A DNA stretch of 64,000 nucleotides, from the NCBI RefSeq assembly GCF_030812415.1, contig NZ_JAUSST010000002.1, positions 496,001 through 560,000 of the forward strand, in the 5' to 3' direction. Each line of letters starts with the position of its first letter. Position 1 is the first letter of the stretch. The translations under genes and the position numbers were made by a program. Positions 27,179-36,839 of the stretch are shown here, piece after piece. Below the pieces are notes generated by a model. That model did not search any database, was not told the origin of the DNA, and was given only the letters and a program-made list of their open reading frames with translations. The stretch is from Paenibacillus harenae (lineage in GTDB: Bacteria; Bacillota; Bacilli; Paenibacillales; Paenibacillaceae).

Positions 27179-28873
27179 ATGAAAGGGAAATTCGTGCTCA
27201 TCGCGTTAGTAGTGGTTTCAATGCTGTTCGCAGGCTGCTCTAACAGCAATAATGAAACCGCTAACAATCCGAATGGCGAAAGCAAAGGCAATGCAACAAA
27301 CGACGGAGGAGCGGTCACGCCTTCAAAAGCGGTATGGTTCTCTACGATTGACTTCTGGAATCCGCCGACAACATGGAGCACCGATCCGAAAACGGTTCAA
27401 GGCGCTATTACGGAGAAAACAGGATTGACATTCGAATTCAACATTCCGGCTCAGGACGGCGATACGAAGCTGAATCTGATGCTTGTATCCGGCAGCGATT
27501 TTCCGGACGTCATTACGGTCACGAACGACGTCGTCGCGAAGAAATTGATCGAAGCGGATAAAGTATGGGAGCTGGATGAGTTTCTGAAACAATACGATCC
27601 GGAATCCCATCTGCTTACTGATTTCCCGGCCGACGTGAAGGAAACGATTAATCAGCGCGATGGCGGCTTCTACGCTTATCCGAGCCATATTAGTTCCGAA
27701 GATGCGAGAGCGGTTTATCCGCCAACGGGCCAATTTTATGTCGATTTGGTTGAATACGGCTCCAATGGCGGGATGCTCGTCAATGAGAAGCTATTGACCG
27801 AAGCGGGACTTACGCTTGACGATATCAGGACCGAATCCGGCTTGCTCGCGGCTTACCAGAAGATCAAGGATATGGATTTGAAAGTCGACGGCGCGCCTGT
27901 CATTCCGCTTCTCGTAGACGGCAAAGGCTTCCAAGGACCGACACTCGGATTCTTGCAAGATACGTTCGGCGCGATGCCGGTGGACAAGGAAGGCAACTAT
28001 CGCGACAAGCTGCTTGCTCCCGAAACGAAGGAGGCGCTTAGCTTCCTGTACAAAGCGCAAAAGGGAGGATACTTCGAGCCGGGGCAGATGACGGTTGACA
28101 ATGCGGCGGTGAAAGCGGATATCGCATCGGGTCGGGTCTTCACGTTCATCGGCAATACGGCAGATACGTCGTTCCAATTGAACGATTATTGGACATCCTC
28201 CGGGGCGATCCTGTCGGATGCTGGAACGAAGCCGGTTCTTGGCAAAAACAAGCGGGCTGGCGGCGGCTGGATGAAGACATTCATCTCCAAATCGACCAAA
28301 GAACCGGAGAAGCTCGCGAAGTGGCTTAGCTTCATGAGCAGCAAGGAAGGCATGATGCTGCATATTTACGGCTTCGAGGGCGTTCATTATACGCTTGACG
28401 GCAACGGCCAGCTCGTGAAGACGGAGCAGGGCTTAAAGGATGCGGAGCAATACATGACAACGGGCGTTAGCGCGTTCTGGCCTTTCCACCATACGACTTT
28501 CTCCTACGGCACGCAGCAAGCGCCAACCGAGGAAACCGATAAGCAAGCTGTTACAGCCAACCGCGTTCAGGCGGCGTTCGGCAAATCGGAGGAGACGGAA
28601 ATATACAACAACAGCGCATTCGCCTTGCCTAGCGATTTGTTCGATGCAAACAGTAAATTCGCGAACGACGAGCTGCAAATCAAGACGTATAAGGAAGCGC
28701 AGATTGCTAAGATCATCATGGCGAAAAGCGACGGCGATTTCACCAAGCTGTATGACGAAATGATGGTTCAATTGAAGAAGCTTGGCATTGAGGAGTTGGA
28801 CAAGGAACGGAATAAATACGTGCAAGAGAAAAACGCGGAGTACGGCGTTAATGTGAAGGGAATCAACTCATAG
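27179..28873 (+). CDS. Sugar ABC transporter substrate-binding lipoprotein (LplA-like)
   Basis: 564 residues with a lipoprotein signal ending LFAGC (Cys21), then an Asn/Ser-rich linker. Family 1 (carbohydrate) binding protein of the large LplA/YtcQ type: EKTGLTFEFNIPAQDGDTKLNLMLVSGSDFPDV, NEKLLTEAGL and WLSFMSSKEGMMLHIYGFEGVHY read in blocks. It binds an oligosaccharide outside the membrane and feeds the permeases at 28961 and 29912. Encoded ligand unknown; the neighbouring GH43/GH51 genes suggest arabino- or xylo-oligosaccharides. ATG preceded by GGGAGG. Controlled, by position, by the YesMN pair just upstream. Confidence 0.87.
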   Translation: MKGKFVLIALVVVSMLFAGCSNSNNETANNPNGESKGNATNDGGAVTPSKAVWFSTIDFWNPPTTWSTDPKTVQGAITEKTGLTFEFNIPAQDGDTKLNLMLVSGSDFPDVITVTNDVVAKKLIEADKVWELDEFLKQYDPESHLLTDFPADVKETINQRDGGFYAYPSHISSEDARAVYPPTGQFYVDLVEYGSNGGMLVNEKLLTEAGLTLDDIRTESGLLAAYQKIKDMDLKVDGAPVIPLLVDGKGFQGPTLGFLQDTFGAMPVDKEGNYRDKLLAPETKEALSFLYKAQKGGYFEPGQMTVDNAAVKADIASGRVFTFIGNTADTSFQLNDYWTSSGAILSDAGTKPVLGKNKRAGGGWMKTFISKSTKEPEKLAKWLSFMSSKEGMMLHIYGFEGVHYTLDGNGQLVKTEQGLKDAEQYMTTGVSAFWPFHHTTFSYGTQQAPTEETDKQAVTANRVQAAFGKSEETEIYNNSAFALPSDLFDANSKFANDELQIKTYKEAQIAKIIMAKSDGDFTKLYDEMMVQLKKLGIEELDKERNKYVQEKNAEYGVNVKGINS

Positions 28874-28960
28874 CCGCTGTTTAATAGGAATGTGGTGTCA
28901 AGGCGCGTTTGAAAGCAAGCCGCGCTTTGGCATCGCCAGCGCAGGATGGAGGAAAAAGCG

Positions 28961-29899
28961 ATGTCGTCGCGCAAACAGAAAGGCTTTCGGCTCGGTTACG
29001 ATTTTTGGACGCAATTCGAACTCAAATTGATGTTAGTGCCTGCCGTACTGCTCATTTTCGTATTTGATTTCTCGCCTTTATTCGGGTTGTTGATCGCTTT
29101 CAAAAACTTCGAGCCCATTATGGGCATTAAAGGCATATTCACAAGCGAGTGGAACCATTTTCAACATTTTATACTCGTCTTTCAAAACTTTCAATTTTGG
29201 CCGATGGTTAGAAATACGCTTGGCATCAATCTGTTAAGCGCTTTAATCGGCATCCCCGTAACGATGCTGTTCGCTTTATTGCTTAATGAAATCAAGCACC
29301 ATAAATTCAAGTCGCTCGTTCAAACGGTGACGTATTTACCGCATTTTCTTTCTTGGGTTATTTTCGGCGGCTTATTCATTACGCTGCTTAACTCGGCAGG
29401 CATTGTGAACGTCCTGCTCATGGAGCTTCATTTGATCGACAAGCCGATTCAATTTTTGGCCGATCCCAAATACTTTTGGGGTGTCGCGATCGGAACGGGG
29501 CTGCTGAAGGATATCGGCTGGGGAGCCATCCTTTATTTGGCCGCAATGGCGGGCGTAGACCAAAGCTTGTACGAAGCTGCCGCGATCGACGGGGCCGGAC
29601 GCATCAAACGAATGTGGTATATAACAATTCCGGGGATACTGCCGACCCTGATGGTGTTGATCATATTTGCCGTGAGCGGCATGTTGAATAACAACTTTAC
29701 GCAAATTTTCGTGCTGCAAAATTCGCTGAATTTGCCGACGAGCCAAGTTATCGATACGTACGTCTATCAGACCGGCTTGCTGCAATTCCAATTCGCGTCG
29801 GCTACGGCGATCGGTTTATTGAAAACCGTATTTGCGCTGCTGCTGCTCGTTGGCGCGAACGCATTGTCGAGGAAATTGACAAAAACAGGATTGTTCTGA
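28961..29899 (+). CDS. Sugar ABC transporter permease, LplB-like
   Basis: 312 residues from ATG 28961, eight bases after GGAGG; the earlier ATG at 28946 would cover that site. Six predicted helices, the first at about 20-40. The cytoplasmic EAA loop is clear: DQSLYEAAAIDGAGRIKRMWYITIPG (two parts), with the GKNFEP-like segment AFKNFEPIMGIKG near the N-terminus that is typical of LplB. It forms the importer with the next gene and the lipoprotein upstream. The ATPase is not encoded here and is probably a shared MsmX-type subunit. Confidence 0.9.
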   Translation: MSSRKQKGFRLGYDFWTQFELKLMLVPAVLLIFVFDFSPLFGLLIAFKNFEPIMGIKGIFTSEWNHFQHFILVFQNFQFWPMVRNTLGINLLSALIGIPVTMLFALLLNEIKHHKFKSLVQTVTYLPHFLSWVIFGGLFITLLNSAGIVNVLLMELHLIDKPIQFLADPKYFWGVAIGTGLLKDIGWGAILYLAAMAGVDQSLYEAAAIDGAGRIKRMWYITIPGILPTLMVLIIFAVSGMLNNNFTQIFVLQNSLNLPTSQVIDTYVYQTGLLQFQFASATAIGLLKTVFALLLLVGANALSRKLTKTGLF

Positions 29900-29911
29900 G
29901 GAGAGAACTAC

Positions 29912-30832
29912 ATGGTTGGAGGAAAAACGGCAGGAGAACGCATATTCAATCTAACAACCGTCGCGATAATGATCATCCTGATGGTTGTCACCTTATATCC
30001 GTTTTGGTTTTCGTTAATAAGCTCGTTGAACAGCGGCGCCGATCTGGCCCGAGGTCCCGTCTTTCTGATGCCGCGGGAATTTACGTTTGGCAGTTGGACG
30101 GCGGTTTTGTCCGATCCCGGCATCATGAAGGCGCTCTGGATTACCGCTTCCCGCACATTGATCGTAACTGCCGTATCTATCTTTTACACGGCGATGTTCG
30201 CGTACGCCTTTTCCAGATCGTATTTGAGAGGGAAGAAGTTTTACGTCGTAATCGGGTTTATAAGCATGTACTTCAGCGGCGGCATCATTCCTTCCTTCAT
30301 GCTGATGAATTGGCTCGGGCTGTACGATCATTATCTCGTTTATATTTTGCCAGCGCTGTTCGGCGGCTTCTGGAACGTTATTATATTCAACGCCAATTAC
30401 AAGGCGCTTCCCGAGGCTCTGTTCGAATCGGCCAAGATGGACGGCGCCAGCGAGTTCCGTATTTTCCTGCAGATCGTCATTCCGCTCTCGAAGCCGGTGC
30501 TTGCCGCGCTGGGCGTATTCACGGCGGTCGGCGTCTGGAACGACTACGGGACGACGCTTTACTTCACGCAATCGAATGATTTGCAGACGCTGCAATATAT
30601 GATTCTTAGATTAATTCAATCCAACCGCGCGGTCGAAAATATGATGAGCATGCAGGGCACGAATCTTGCCGTTTCCTCGCTGCTTAACGGTACGCAAGGC
30701 CAAGGGCCGGTTACGGCCCAGACCATCGAGCTTGCGGCAATGGTCATCGCTTCGATTCCGATGATCATTATGTACCCGTTCGCGCAGAAGTTTTTCGTCA
30801 AAGGCGTTCTTGTGGGCTCTGTCAAAGGTTAA
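29912..30832 (+). CDS. Sugar ABC transporter permease, LplC/YtcP-like
   Basis: 306 residues, 12 bases after the previous stop, GAGGAGAG before ATG. Six helices. EAA loop LPEALFESAKMDGASEFRIF, then QIVIPLSKPVLAALGVF. The C-terminal MIMYPFAQKFFVKGVLVGSVKG is the signature tail of this family. It completes the LplABC-type importer. A convergent AraC gene begins 21 bases after the stop and no clear terminator lies between. Confidence 0.9.
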   Translation: MVGGKTAGERIFNLTTVAIMIILMVVTLYPFWFSLISSLNSGADLARGPVFLMPREFTFGSWTAVLSDPGIMKALWITASRTLIVTAVSIFYTAMFAYAFSRSYLRGKKFYVVIGFISMYFSGGIIPSFMLMNWLGLYDHYLVYILPALFGGFWNVIIFNANYKALPEALFESAKMDGASEFRIFLQIVIPLSKPVLAALGVFTAVGVWNDYGTTLYFTQSNDLQTLQYMILRLIQSNRAVENMMSMQGTNLAVSSLLNGTQGQGPVTAQTIELAAMVIASIPMIIMYPFAQKFFVKGVLVGSVKG

Positions 30833-30853
30833 ACGATTCGGTTCGGAGGAGCG

Positions 30854-31651
30854 TCACGTTGTTGCGGGCGATCGGTATATACGACGATACTCGGTCGGCG
30901 TCAAGCGTACGCTCTTCTTGAACTGCCTCATAAAGTGAACCTCGTTGTCATATCCGCAAAGCTCGGCGATCGTCTTCACGTCGTGAGGAGAGTTTTCCAG
31001 CAGATAGAGCGCATATTCCAGCCGGTTGTGAATGACGTCATTGATGACGGACACGCCGAATATTTCTTTGTACAGCTGTTGAAAATGCGATCGGCTCATA
31101 TTCATGCTTGCCGCCAGCTCATTGACCGAATACGAAACGGAGGGCGTATTGTAAATCATGTTTCGAAGGTTAATGAATTGGCCGTAATGCTTGCTGATAT
31201 GATGGTTGGAATCGATGCGGCTGCGCATTTCGCTTAGCTTCATGAGCAGACAGCGCACCGTGGCCTCCATAATCTCTCGTTTGTAAGGACCGTTATGGAT
31301 ATGCTCGCTTTGGAGCTCGCTCACTTTCCTGGAAATATAAAAAGGATCATGAGCCGTCATGATCGTGTCAAGCGGCAGCTGAAGCTGCTCGCAAAGCTCG
31401 TCCATTTCATCGGAATCGAAGTGGAACCAGTCATGAACCATCGGCTGCTCGATGACCCTATAGTATTGCTTGCTGCCTTTACTAAATAGGATATAGCTGT
31501 TTTGCTCGGTAACGATTCGTTTTCCTTGCGATTCGATTTCCATTTTGCTGCGGAACAGGAGAAACAAATAATCGCCGGACCCTTCCGGCCGGTCGACGAC
31601 AAACCCTTCTTCATGCATGACATTGTAACCGCATCGCTTGATTTGAATCAA
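30854..31651 (-). CDS. AraC family transcriptional regulator
   Basis: 265 residues from TTG 31651, six bases after GGAGGG; the open frame continues to 31708 without a ribosome site. An N-terminal cupin-like sensor (about 1-150) is followed by two helix-turn-helix motifs, VNELAASMNMSRSHFQQLYKEIFG and VKTIAELCGYDNEVHFMRQFKKS (each under the family pattern), ending LTPTEYRRIYR. It is probably a sugar-responsive activator. It diverges from the GH43 remnant and converges on the permease gene. Confidence 0.88.
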   Translation of the reverse strand: MIQIKRCGYNVMHEEGFVVDRPEGSGDYLFLLFRSKMEIESQGKRIVTEQNSYILFSKGSKQYYRVIEQPMVHDWFHFDSDEMDELCEQLQLPLDTIMTAHDPFYISRKVSELQSEHIHNGPYKREIMEATVRCLLMKLSEMRSRIDSNHHISKHYGQFINLRNMIYNTPSVSYSVNELAASMNMSRSHFQQLYKEIFGVSVINDVIHNRLEYALYLLENSPHDVKTIAELCGYDNEVHFMRQFKKSVRLTPTEYRRIYRSPATT

Positions 31652-31786
31652 AATGATCCCTCCGTTATAAACTGGACAATAAATCAGTAAATACCTATCA
31701 TACATCATTTACGATTGCCGTTCAAAGATGGAAAATAGGGTGGTATAACACGGATGATAATTCAGCTAAGAGGATGAGTGAAGCCT

Positions 31787-32189
31787 ATGGGTGCCAACAC
31801 GGAGCAGTATGCGGGGTATTTGTTCGCTTATTTCAAGGGCGAGCGTTACGTAGACGGGGAACAAATATATTTCGCGCTTAGCGAAGGAAATAACGCGCTT
31901 GCTTGGAGGAACTGAACGGAGGACGACCGGTTCTTGTTTCGACGCTTGGGGAGATTACGGGTAAGGCGAGGGGCCTATTCTCTTCAAGTCGAATACCGAA
32001 GACAAGTGGTACGCTTTCGTCGATGAATACGTGGATCGCGGCTATATTCCGCTCGAATCGACGGATTTGAGCTCGGGCAAACGGTCGTTGCCCGCTCGCT
32101 ATACCATGCCGGCATCTCCGCGCCTTGGCTCGGTTATACCCGCCACACGGCTCGAATACGATAGACTGCTAGAACGATATGGAGGATGA
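31787..32189 (+). pseudogene. Broken GH43-type glycoside hydrolase remnant
   Basis: An ATG with an AGAGGATGAG site opens MGANTEQYAGYLFAYFKGE and runs to SEGNNALAW, the usual N-terminus of a GH43 arabinofuranosidase-like protein. A one-base loss at about 31908 gives a stop; the next frame reads ELNGGRPVLVSTLGE, the expected continuation. The centre, with the catalytic residues, is missing. From about 31981 a third frame reads FKSNTEDKWYAFVDEYVDRG and onward to a TGA at 32187-32189, matching the C-terminal part of the same family. So one ancestral gene has lost most of its interior and suffered frameshifts. It lies four bases before an intact GH43 gene. Confidence 0.8.
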
Positions 32190-32193
32190 GTTC

Positions 32194-33105
32194 ATGAAGA
32201 AGCAGCTGCAACAAATGCCGACTTTGATCGGCGAATGGGCAGATCCGTTTCTGTTCCGGGACGGAGAAGATTACTACATGTATCCGACGAAGGACAGTGC
32301 AGGATGGCTCTACGAGAAATTTCATGTGTTCCATAGCAAGGACTTGGCGAATTGGGACGGCCCTTACTTGGCGCTGGATCTGAATGAAGTGGAATGGGCG
32401 AAGACGCGAGCTTGGGCGCCGGGCATTAACAAGTATAAGGACAAGTATTATATGTACTTCTCCGCGGAAGCGCAGATCGGCGTTGCAGTATCCGATTCAC
32501 CGCTTGGGCCGTTCAAGGATTTACTTGGCAAGCCGCTAATCACAAGGGATGAGTATGCCTGCCAAAGCATCGATGCCGACCTGTTCGTCGACGATGACGG
32601 ACAGCCTTATTTGCTATGGGGACAGGGCAAGTGCTGGATCGTACCGCTGGAGGATGACATGGTCACTTTCAAAACGAAGCCAGTGCTGTTGTCCGATCAA
32701 CTGTACGCGCGTCGCGGGCAAGATCCGAGCGTGTTCGACAGCGGCGTCTATAACGAAGGTCCGCATATGCAGAAGATCGGCGGAAAGTATATGCTGACGT
32801 GGAGCAACTACGATACGCGCGATCCTAGATACCAGATTTGTTTCGCGTCGAGCAATCATATTTATGGTCCTTACGAATGCCCGGAGGACAACCGCGTTAC
32901 AAGGCCTTCCGAAAATTTCTTCGGAACGGGACACGCTTCAATGGCGGAATACGGCGGAGACTGGTATTTATGCTACCATCGGCTGATTGACCCTGCGGGT
33001 ACCGTATTGCGCGAAACATGCATTAGCAAAATCGAATTCATCGACGGCAAGCCGAACGTCGATGTAGACCGTTGGATATCGGCGGACGGAGGGGATGTCG
33101 AATGA
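32194..33105 (+). CDS. GH43 family glycoside hydrolase
   Basis: 303 residues from ATG 32194, with GGAGGATGAG directly upstream; an ATG at 32179 would overlap it. Five-bladed propeller hydrolase with the three GH43 acids visible: Asp17 (WADPF, base), Asp127 (SIDADLF, pKa modulator) and Glu188 (NEGPHM, acid). GH43 covers beta-xylosidase and alpha-L-arabinofuranosidase; which one cannot be told. No signal peptide, so it acts on imported oligosaccharides. Its stop overlaps the GH51 start (ATGA), so the two are co-translated, pointing to arabinoxylan or arabinan breakdown. Confidence 0.9.
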   Translation: MKKQLQQMPTLIGEWADPFLFRDGEDYYMYPTKDSAGWLYEKFHVFHSKDLANWDGPYLALDLNEVEWAKTRAWAPGINKYKDKYYMYFSAEAQIGVAVSDSPLGPFKDLLGKPLITRDEYACQSIDADLFVDDDGQPYLLWGQGKCWIVPLEDDMVTFKTKPVLLSDQLYARRGQDPSVFDSGVYNEGPHMQKIGGKYMLTWSNYDTRDPRYQICFASSNHIYGPYECPEDNRVTRPSENFFGTGHASMAEYGGDWYLCYHRLIDPAGTVLRETCISKIEFIDGKPNVDVDRWISADGGDVE

Positions 33106-35489
33106 GCAAAAAACAAGGAAAGCTTACGATCCACACAACACAACAGGGAGCCGAGCTGGGCGATCTGTTCGGCATATTTTTCGAGGACCTGAACCATGCG
33201 GCCGACGGGGGGCTCTATGCGGAGCTTGTCCGCAACCGTTCATTCGAATTTGATCCGATCGATCACCGGGATTTTCACGCGCTTACCGCTTGGGAGAAAG
33301 TGGAGAGAGGCGGCGGGCGTGCAGAGCTGTCGATCGAGGATTCGCAACCGATGAACGTGCGGAATAAGCACTATGCCGTTATTGCCATTCAAGAGGCCGG
33401 CGATGGAGTCGGAATCATGAATATGGGCTTTAATACGGGAATTCCGGTCAGGGCGGGAGAAAACTACCGGTTCTCCTTCTACGCTCGGCGCGATGAGAGC
33501 TTGAACGAGCCGGTACGCATTGCGATCGAAAGCAAGACAGGCATCGTTCATGGGGAAGCGGTTGTTGTGGTGGATTCGGCCGAATGGAAACGTTACGAAG
33601 CGGAAATGACCGCGGATGAAACGAATTTCAGCAGCAGACTGACGATTGTAACGGGCGGAACGGGCAAGCTGTATGTGGATATGGTTTCGTTATTCCCGGT
33701 ACTCACCTACCAAGGACGCACGAACGGGCTGCGGGAAGATATTGCGACGTTACTGGCGGAGTTGAAACCGAAGTTCATGCGTTTCCCGGGCGGATGTCTG
33801 GTGCACGACGGCTCGTTGAACCCCGATGACCGCAACTCGATGTATCGATGGAAAAATACGATCGGCCCGGTCGAGCAGCGTCCGTCGAGAAGAAATAATT
33901 GGAGCTATAATCAGACGCTCGGATTAGGTTATTACGAATACTTCCTGTTCTGCGAGGACATAGGAGCGAAGCCGATCCCTATCTTGCCGGGCGGTTATGA
34001 CCCGCATCATAAGCGGATTGTGCCGATTGACGAATTAGGTCCTTGGATCGACGACGCGCTGGATCTGATTGAATTCGCGAACGGCGATCCGTCTACGGAA
34101 TGGGGTTCCATCCGCGCCGAGCTTGGTCATCCCGAGCCGTTCGGGCTCGAATATATCGGCATTGGCAACGAGGAGGTCGGCGAACCGTTTTTCGAGCGGT
34201 ATACCTACTTCCACCGGGCGATCAAGGCGAAGTATCCGGCTATGAAAATCATTAATTCCAGCGGCCCGTTTGCGGCCGGGGGAGAATATGAGCGAGGCTG
34301 GCAATCGGCGCGGGAGAACGGTTCCGATCTGGTGGACGAGCATTACTATCAATCTCCGGAATGGTTTCTGGCCAACTTCGACCGCTATGACGGTTTTAAA
34401 GCCGATGAGCCGAAGGTGTTTCTAGGCGAATACGCCTCGTGGGGAAATACGTATTATAATGCGCTCGCGGAAGCGTCATTCATGATTGGCTTGGAACGCA
34501 ACGCCCATGCGGTCGGGCTTGCCTGCTATGCGCCGATGCTTTGCAACGTCGATTACGTGAACTGGAAGCCCGACCTTATTTGGTTCAACAACCATGAGGT
34601 GTTCGGGACGGCGAATTACTACGTGCAGAAGCTGTTCATGCATCATCAAGGCGACCGATTGCTTCGTATCGAAGCGAGCGGCTTCGAGGAACCGTTATCC
34701 GTTGAAACGAAACCGATCAATGGCGCTATCGAGCTGGGCACGGACGCAAGCAGCGTGCTGTATTCGAACGTTAAGATCGTGAATAACGATACTGGCGAAG
34801 AGCGGACGTTCGCCGATTGGACGGCCGAGCTGTCGGATACCGAGGAGGCTCGCCAAGAAGGCAAGGCTAAGCGGTTCGAACGCCTATGCGAAACGGATTG
34901 GTCCAACTATACGTTGCACATGTCGGCTAAGAGAACGGGCGGACCTAGAGGGTTCGTGGTCGCCTTCGGCCAAGCGGACGACAATAACAAGCTGTTCTGG
35001 GAAATTAGCGGATGGCAAAATCAAGATTCCGCGATCAGCTCCCGCGTGAACGGGCGCGGTTCCTGCTTAACCCAAAGTCTGTTCACCGTCGAGACCGGCG
35101 TTGCCTATGAGCTAGCGCTCGAAGTGTCGGGAAGGAAAATTCGCGCATTCATCAATGGCGAGCTTATGCATGAAACGGAGGACCGGCTTGCCGTCATTCG
35201 GCCGCTCTATTATTCCTCCAGCGTTGACGGCGCAACAGGCGACACGATCGTCAAAGTCGTCAATATGCAGGGGGTCGGCGTATCCGCTCATATCGAATTG
35301 GAGGGTTTGCCAACGGTCGGCAGGCGCCGTGCCGAAAGCTATGAAATGTCAGGCCATTCGCTCGAGGACGAGAACAGTTTCGAGCAGCCTAGGAAGATTG
35401 CGCCAGTGGAGCGAGAGTTCTCGTTCGACGGCAACGAATTTGCGCATGAGTTTCCACCGTACTCCTTAACTGTATTTAGAATTGGTTAG
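33102..35489 (+). CDS. Alpha-L-arabinofuranosidase, GH51, long form
   Basis: 795 residues from ATG 33102, after GGAGGGG; the start overlaps the GH43 stop. GH51 core: GIFFEDLNHAADGGLYAELV at the N-terminus, FMRFPGGCLVHDG, acid/base Glu357 in IGIGNEEVG and nucleophile Glu443 in FLGEYASWG. A beta-sandwich insert occupies about 65-205, and another lectin-like insert (SNYTLHMSAKRTGG to INGELMHE) lies about 600-700 before the C-terminal domain. It removes arabinose side chains. Typical intracellular GH51 enzymes are near 500 residues, so this is the larger modular form. No signal peptide. Confidence 0.9.
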   Translation: MSKKQGKLTIHTTQQGAELGDLFGIFFEDLNHAADGGLYAELVRNRSFEFDPIDHRDFHALTAWEKVERGGGRAELSIEDSQPMNVRNKHYAVIAIQEAGDGVGIMNMGFNTGIPVRAGENYRFSFYARRDESLNEPVRIAIESKTGIVHGEAVVVVDSAEWKRYEAEMTADETNFSSRLTIVTGGTGKLYVDMVSLFPVLTYQGRTNGLREDIATLLAELKPKFMRFPGGCLVHDGSLNPDDRNSMYRWKNTIGPVEQRPSRRNNWSYNQTLGLGYYEYFLFCEDIGAKPIPILPGGYDPHHKRIVPIDELGPWIDDALDLIEFANGDPSTEWGSIRAELGHPEPFGLEYIGIGNEEVGEPFFERYTYFHRAIKAKYPAMKIINSSGPFAAGGEYERGWQSARENGSDLVDEHYYQSPEWFLANFDRYDGFKADEPKVFLGEYASWGNTYYNALAEASFMIGLERNAHAVGLACYAPMLCNVDYVNWKPDLIWFNNHEVFGTANYYVQKLFMHHQGDRLLRIEASGFEEPLSVETKPINGAIELGTDASSVLYSNVKIVNNDTGEERTFADWTAELSDTEEARQEGKAKRFERLCETDWSNYTLHMSAKRTGGPRGFVVAFGQADDNNKLFWEISGWQNQDSAISSRVNGRGSCLTQSLFTVETGVAYELALEVSGRKIRAFINGELMHETEDRLAVIRPLYYSSSVDGATGDTIVKVVNMQGVGVSAHIELEGLPTVGRRRAESYEMSGHSLEDENSFEQPRKIAPVEREFSFDGNEFAHEFPPYSLTVFRIG

Positions 35490-35518
35490 ACCGCAGCATG
35501 AAAGCTGTTGGATAGAGG

Positions 35519-35554
35519 CTGACCCGCCAGGTGTAAGAACACTCGGCGGGTCAG
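35519..35554 (+). terminator. Hairpin after the GH51 gene
   Basis: CTGACCCGCC (35519-35528) pairs perfectly with GGCGGGTCAG (35545-35554). No T-run follows, so it could be a terminator or a 3'-end protecting hairpin. Confidence 0.6.
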
Positions 35555-35816
35555 TCAATATGTGTGATTTCGCCATCCCATTGTTAAGGGGTGGTTTTTT
35601 TTGTGCTCAGCGCGCTACAGCTACTATAGCGTCGTTTTGGGCAACTAAATAGATCGGTTGGTTGAAAATAGGCCAAATCGTTCGATTTCGGGACGCTAAT
35701 CAGGCAGAATGTTCGGATTTCGGAAGATTAACCTCTTGTCGAATGATAGTTTTTGTGACATCATCAGGCTTATAAATTGTCTAACTACTCTGAAATCTAG
35801 CGAAGGAGCAAAGCTC
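35555..35816. other. Gap before the AraC gene
   Basis: No gene seen. It contains inverted TAGCGTC (35627-35633 area) and GACGCTA (35692-35698 area) and repeated TTCGGATTTCGG-like words, suggesting an intergenic repeat. Poorly defined promoter elements precede the AraC ribosome site AAGGAG at 35803-35808. Confidence 0.4.
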
Positions 35817-36695
35817 ATGACGAAATTCAAAGGCGGAGACATTCCAAGGGAAAAAGTGAAAATGGCTAAGCATTATCCATTCTTCATCGGGGACACGATA
35901 GGCGTGGAGAGCTACTGGCAGAAGCTTCATTGGCATGACGTGCTCGAGATTAATTTGATCAAATCAGGTACCGGCTATTACATGATCAACGGGCGGAAAT
36001 TCGAGTTCCAGGAAGGCGATATTTTGCTCATCAACTCCAATGATCTGCACTGCGCTTACGAGACGAAAGATCTTATTATGCAGGTTACGTCCTTCGATCC
36101 GGCATGGCTGATCAGCAGCTTGCGTCTCGATCCGGAGCTGCTCAGCCCCTTCCGCGAAATGGGGGTATACTTCTCTAATCTGCTCGATCGCGAGCATCCG
36201 CGAATGCACAAGATGAGAGCGCTTCTATTGGAACTGCAAGAGGAGCATGAAAGCGAAGAGCGTTCCTATACAACGATCGTATATGCGCTGCTGCTGCGGT
36301 TTCTCGCCATCGTCAACCGGGAATTCAGGATCGAAGGAGCGGCTATTGCCGCAAGTCCGATCAGCGAGCGCCAGCTCGACAAAATGCGTTATGTCATCCA
36401 TGAGATGGAGCAGAACTTCGCGCACCCGTGGACGCTGGAGGAGCTGGCGGCGCTTGTCTATTTGAGCCCTTCCCGTTTCAGCGATATTTTCAAGCGGACG
36501 GTCGGCATGCCGCCCCTGTTGTACCTCATCCATATCCGGCTGGAGAAGGCGGTCGCGATGCTCGAAAACAATCAATTGAAAATTACGAACGTTGCCCTGG
36601 AATGCGGATTTCGTACATTATCGAACTTCAATAGACTGTTCAAAAAACATATCGGCGCCTCGCCTAAGCAATCCAGACGCTTTCATGGCTCTTAA
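35817..36695 (+). CDS. AraC family transcriptional regulator with cupin sensor
   Basis: 292 residues from ATG 35817, eight bases after AAGGAG; the frame is open to 35709 without a ribosome site. Cupin-type sensor: HWHDVLEINLIKSGTGYYMINGRKFEFQEGDILLIN in pieces. The C-terminal AraC domain begins WTLEELAALVYLSPSRFSDIFKRTVG and continues ITNVALECGFRTLSNFNRLFKKHIG, ending SPKQSRR. By position it should control the transporter operon that starts 145 bases downstream. Confidence 0.9.
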   Translation: MTKFKGGDIPREKVKMAKHYPFFIGDTIGVESYWQKLHWHDVLEINLIKSGTGYYMINGRKFEFQEGDILLINSNDLHCAYETKDLIMQVTSFDPAWLISSLRLDPELLSPFREMGVYFSNLLDREHPRMHKMRALLLELQEEHESEERSYTTIVYALLLRFLAIVNREFRIEGAAIAASPISERQLDKMRYVIHEMEQNFAHPWTLEELAALVYLSPSRFSDIFKRTVGMPPLLYLIHIRLEKAVAMLENNQLKITNVALECGFRTLSNFNRLFKKHIGASPKQSRRFHGS

Positions 36696-36839
36696 CCAGT
36701 AAAATAGTGTCGGTTTTCAAACGTATAGGCGAGGAATGAACCATAACTTGCCTTTACAATATGAATATATCAAGTTAACCGAATATGTTATGAAACCTAA
36801 CGCTTATGTGACTGGAAAAAGAAAAGGGGAGGGAACGCG

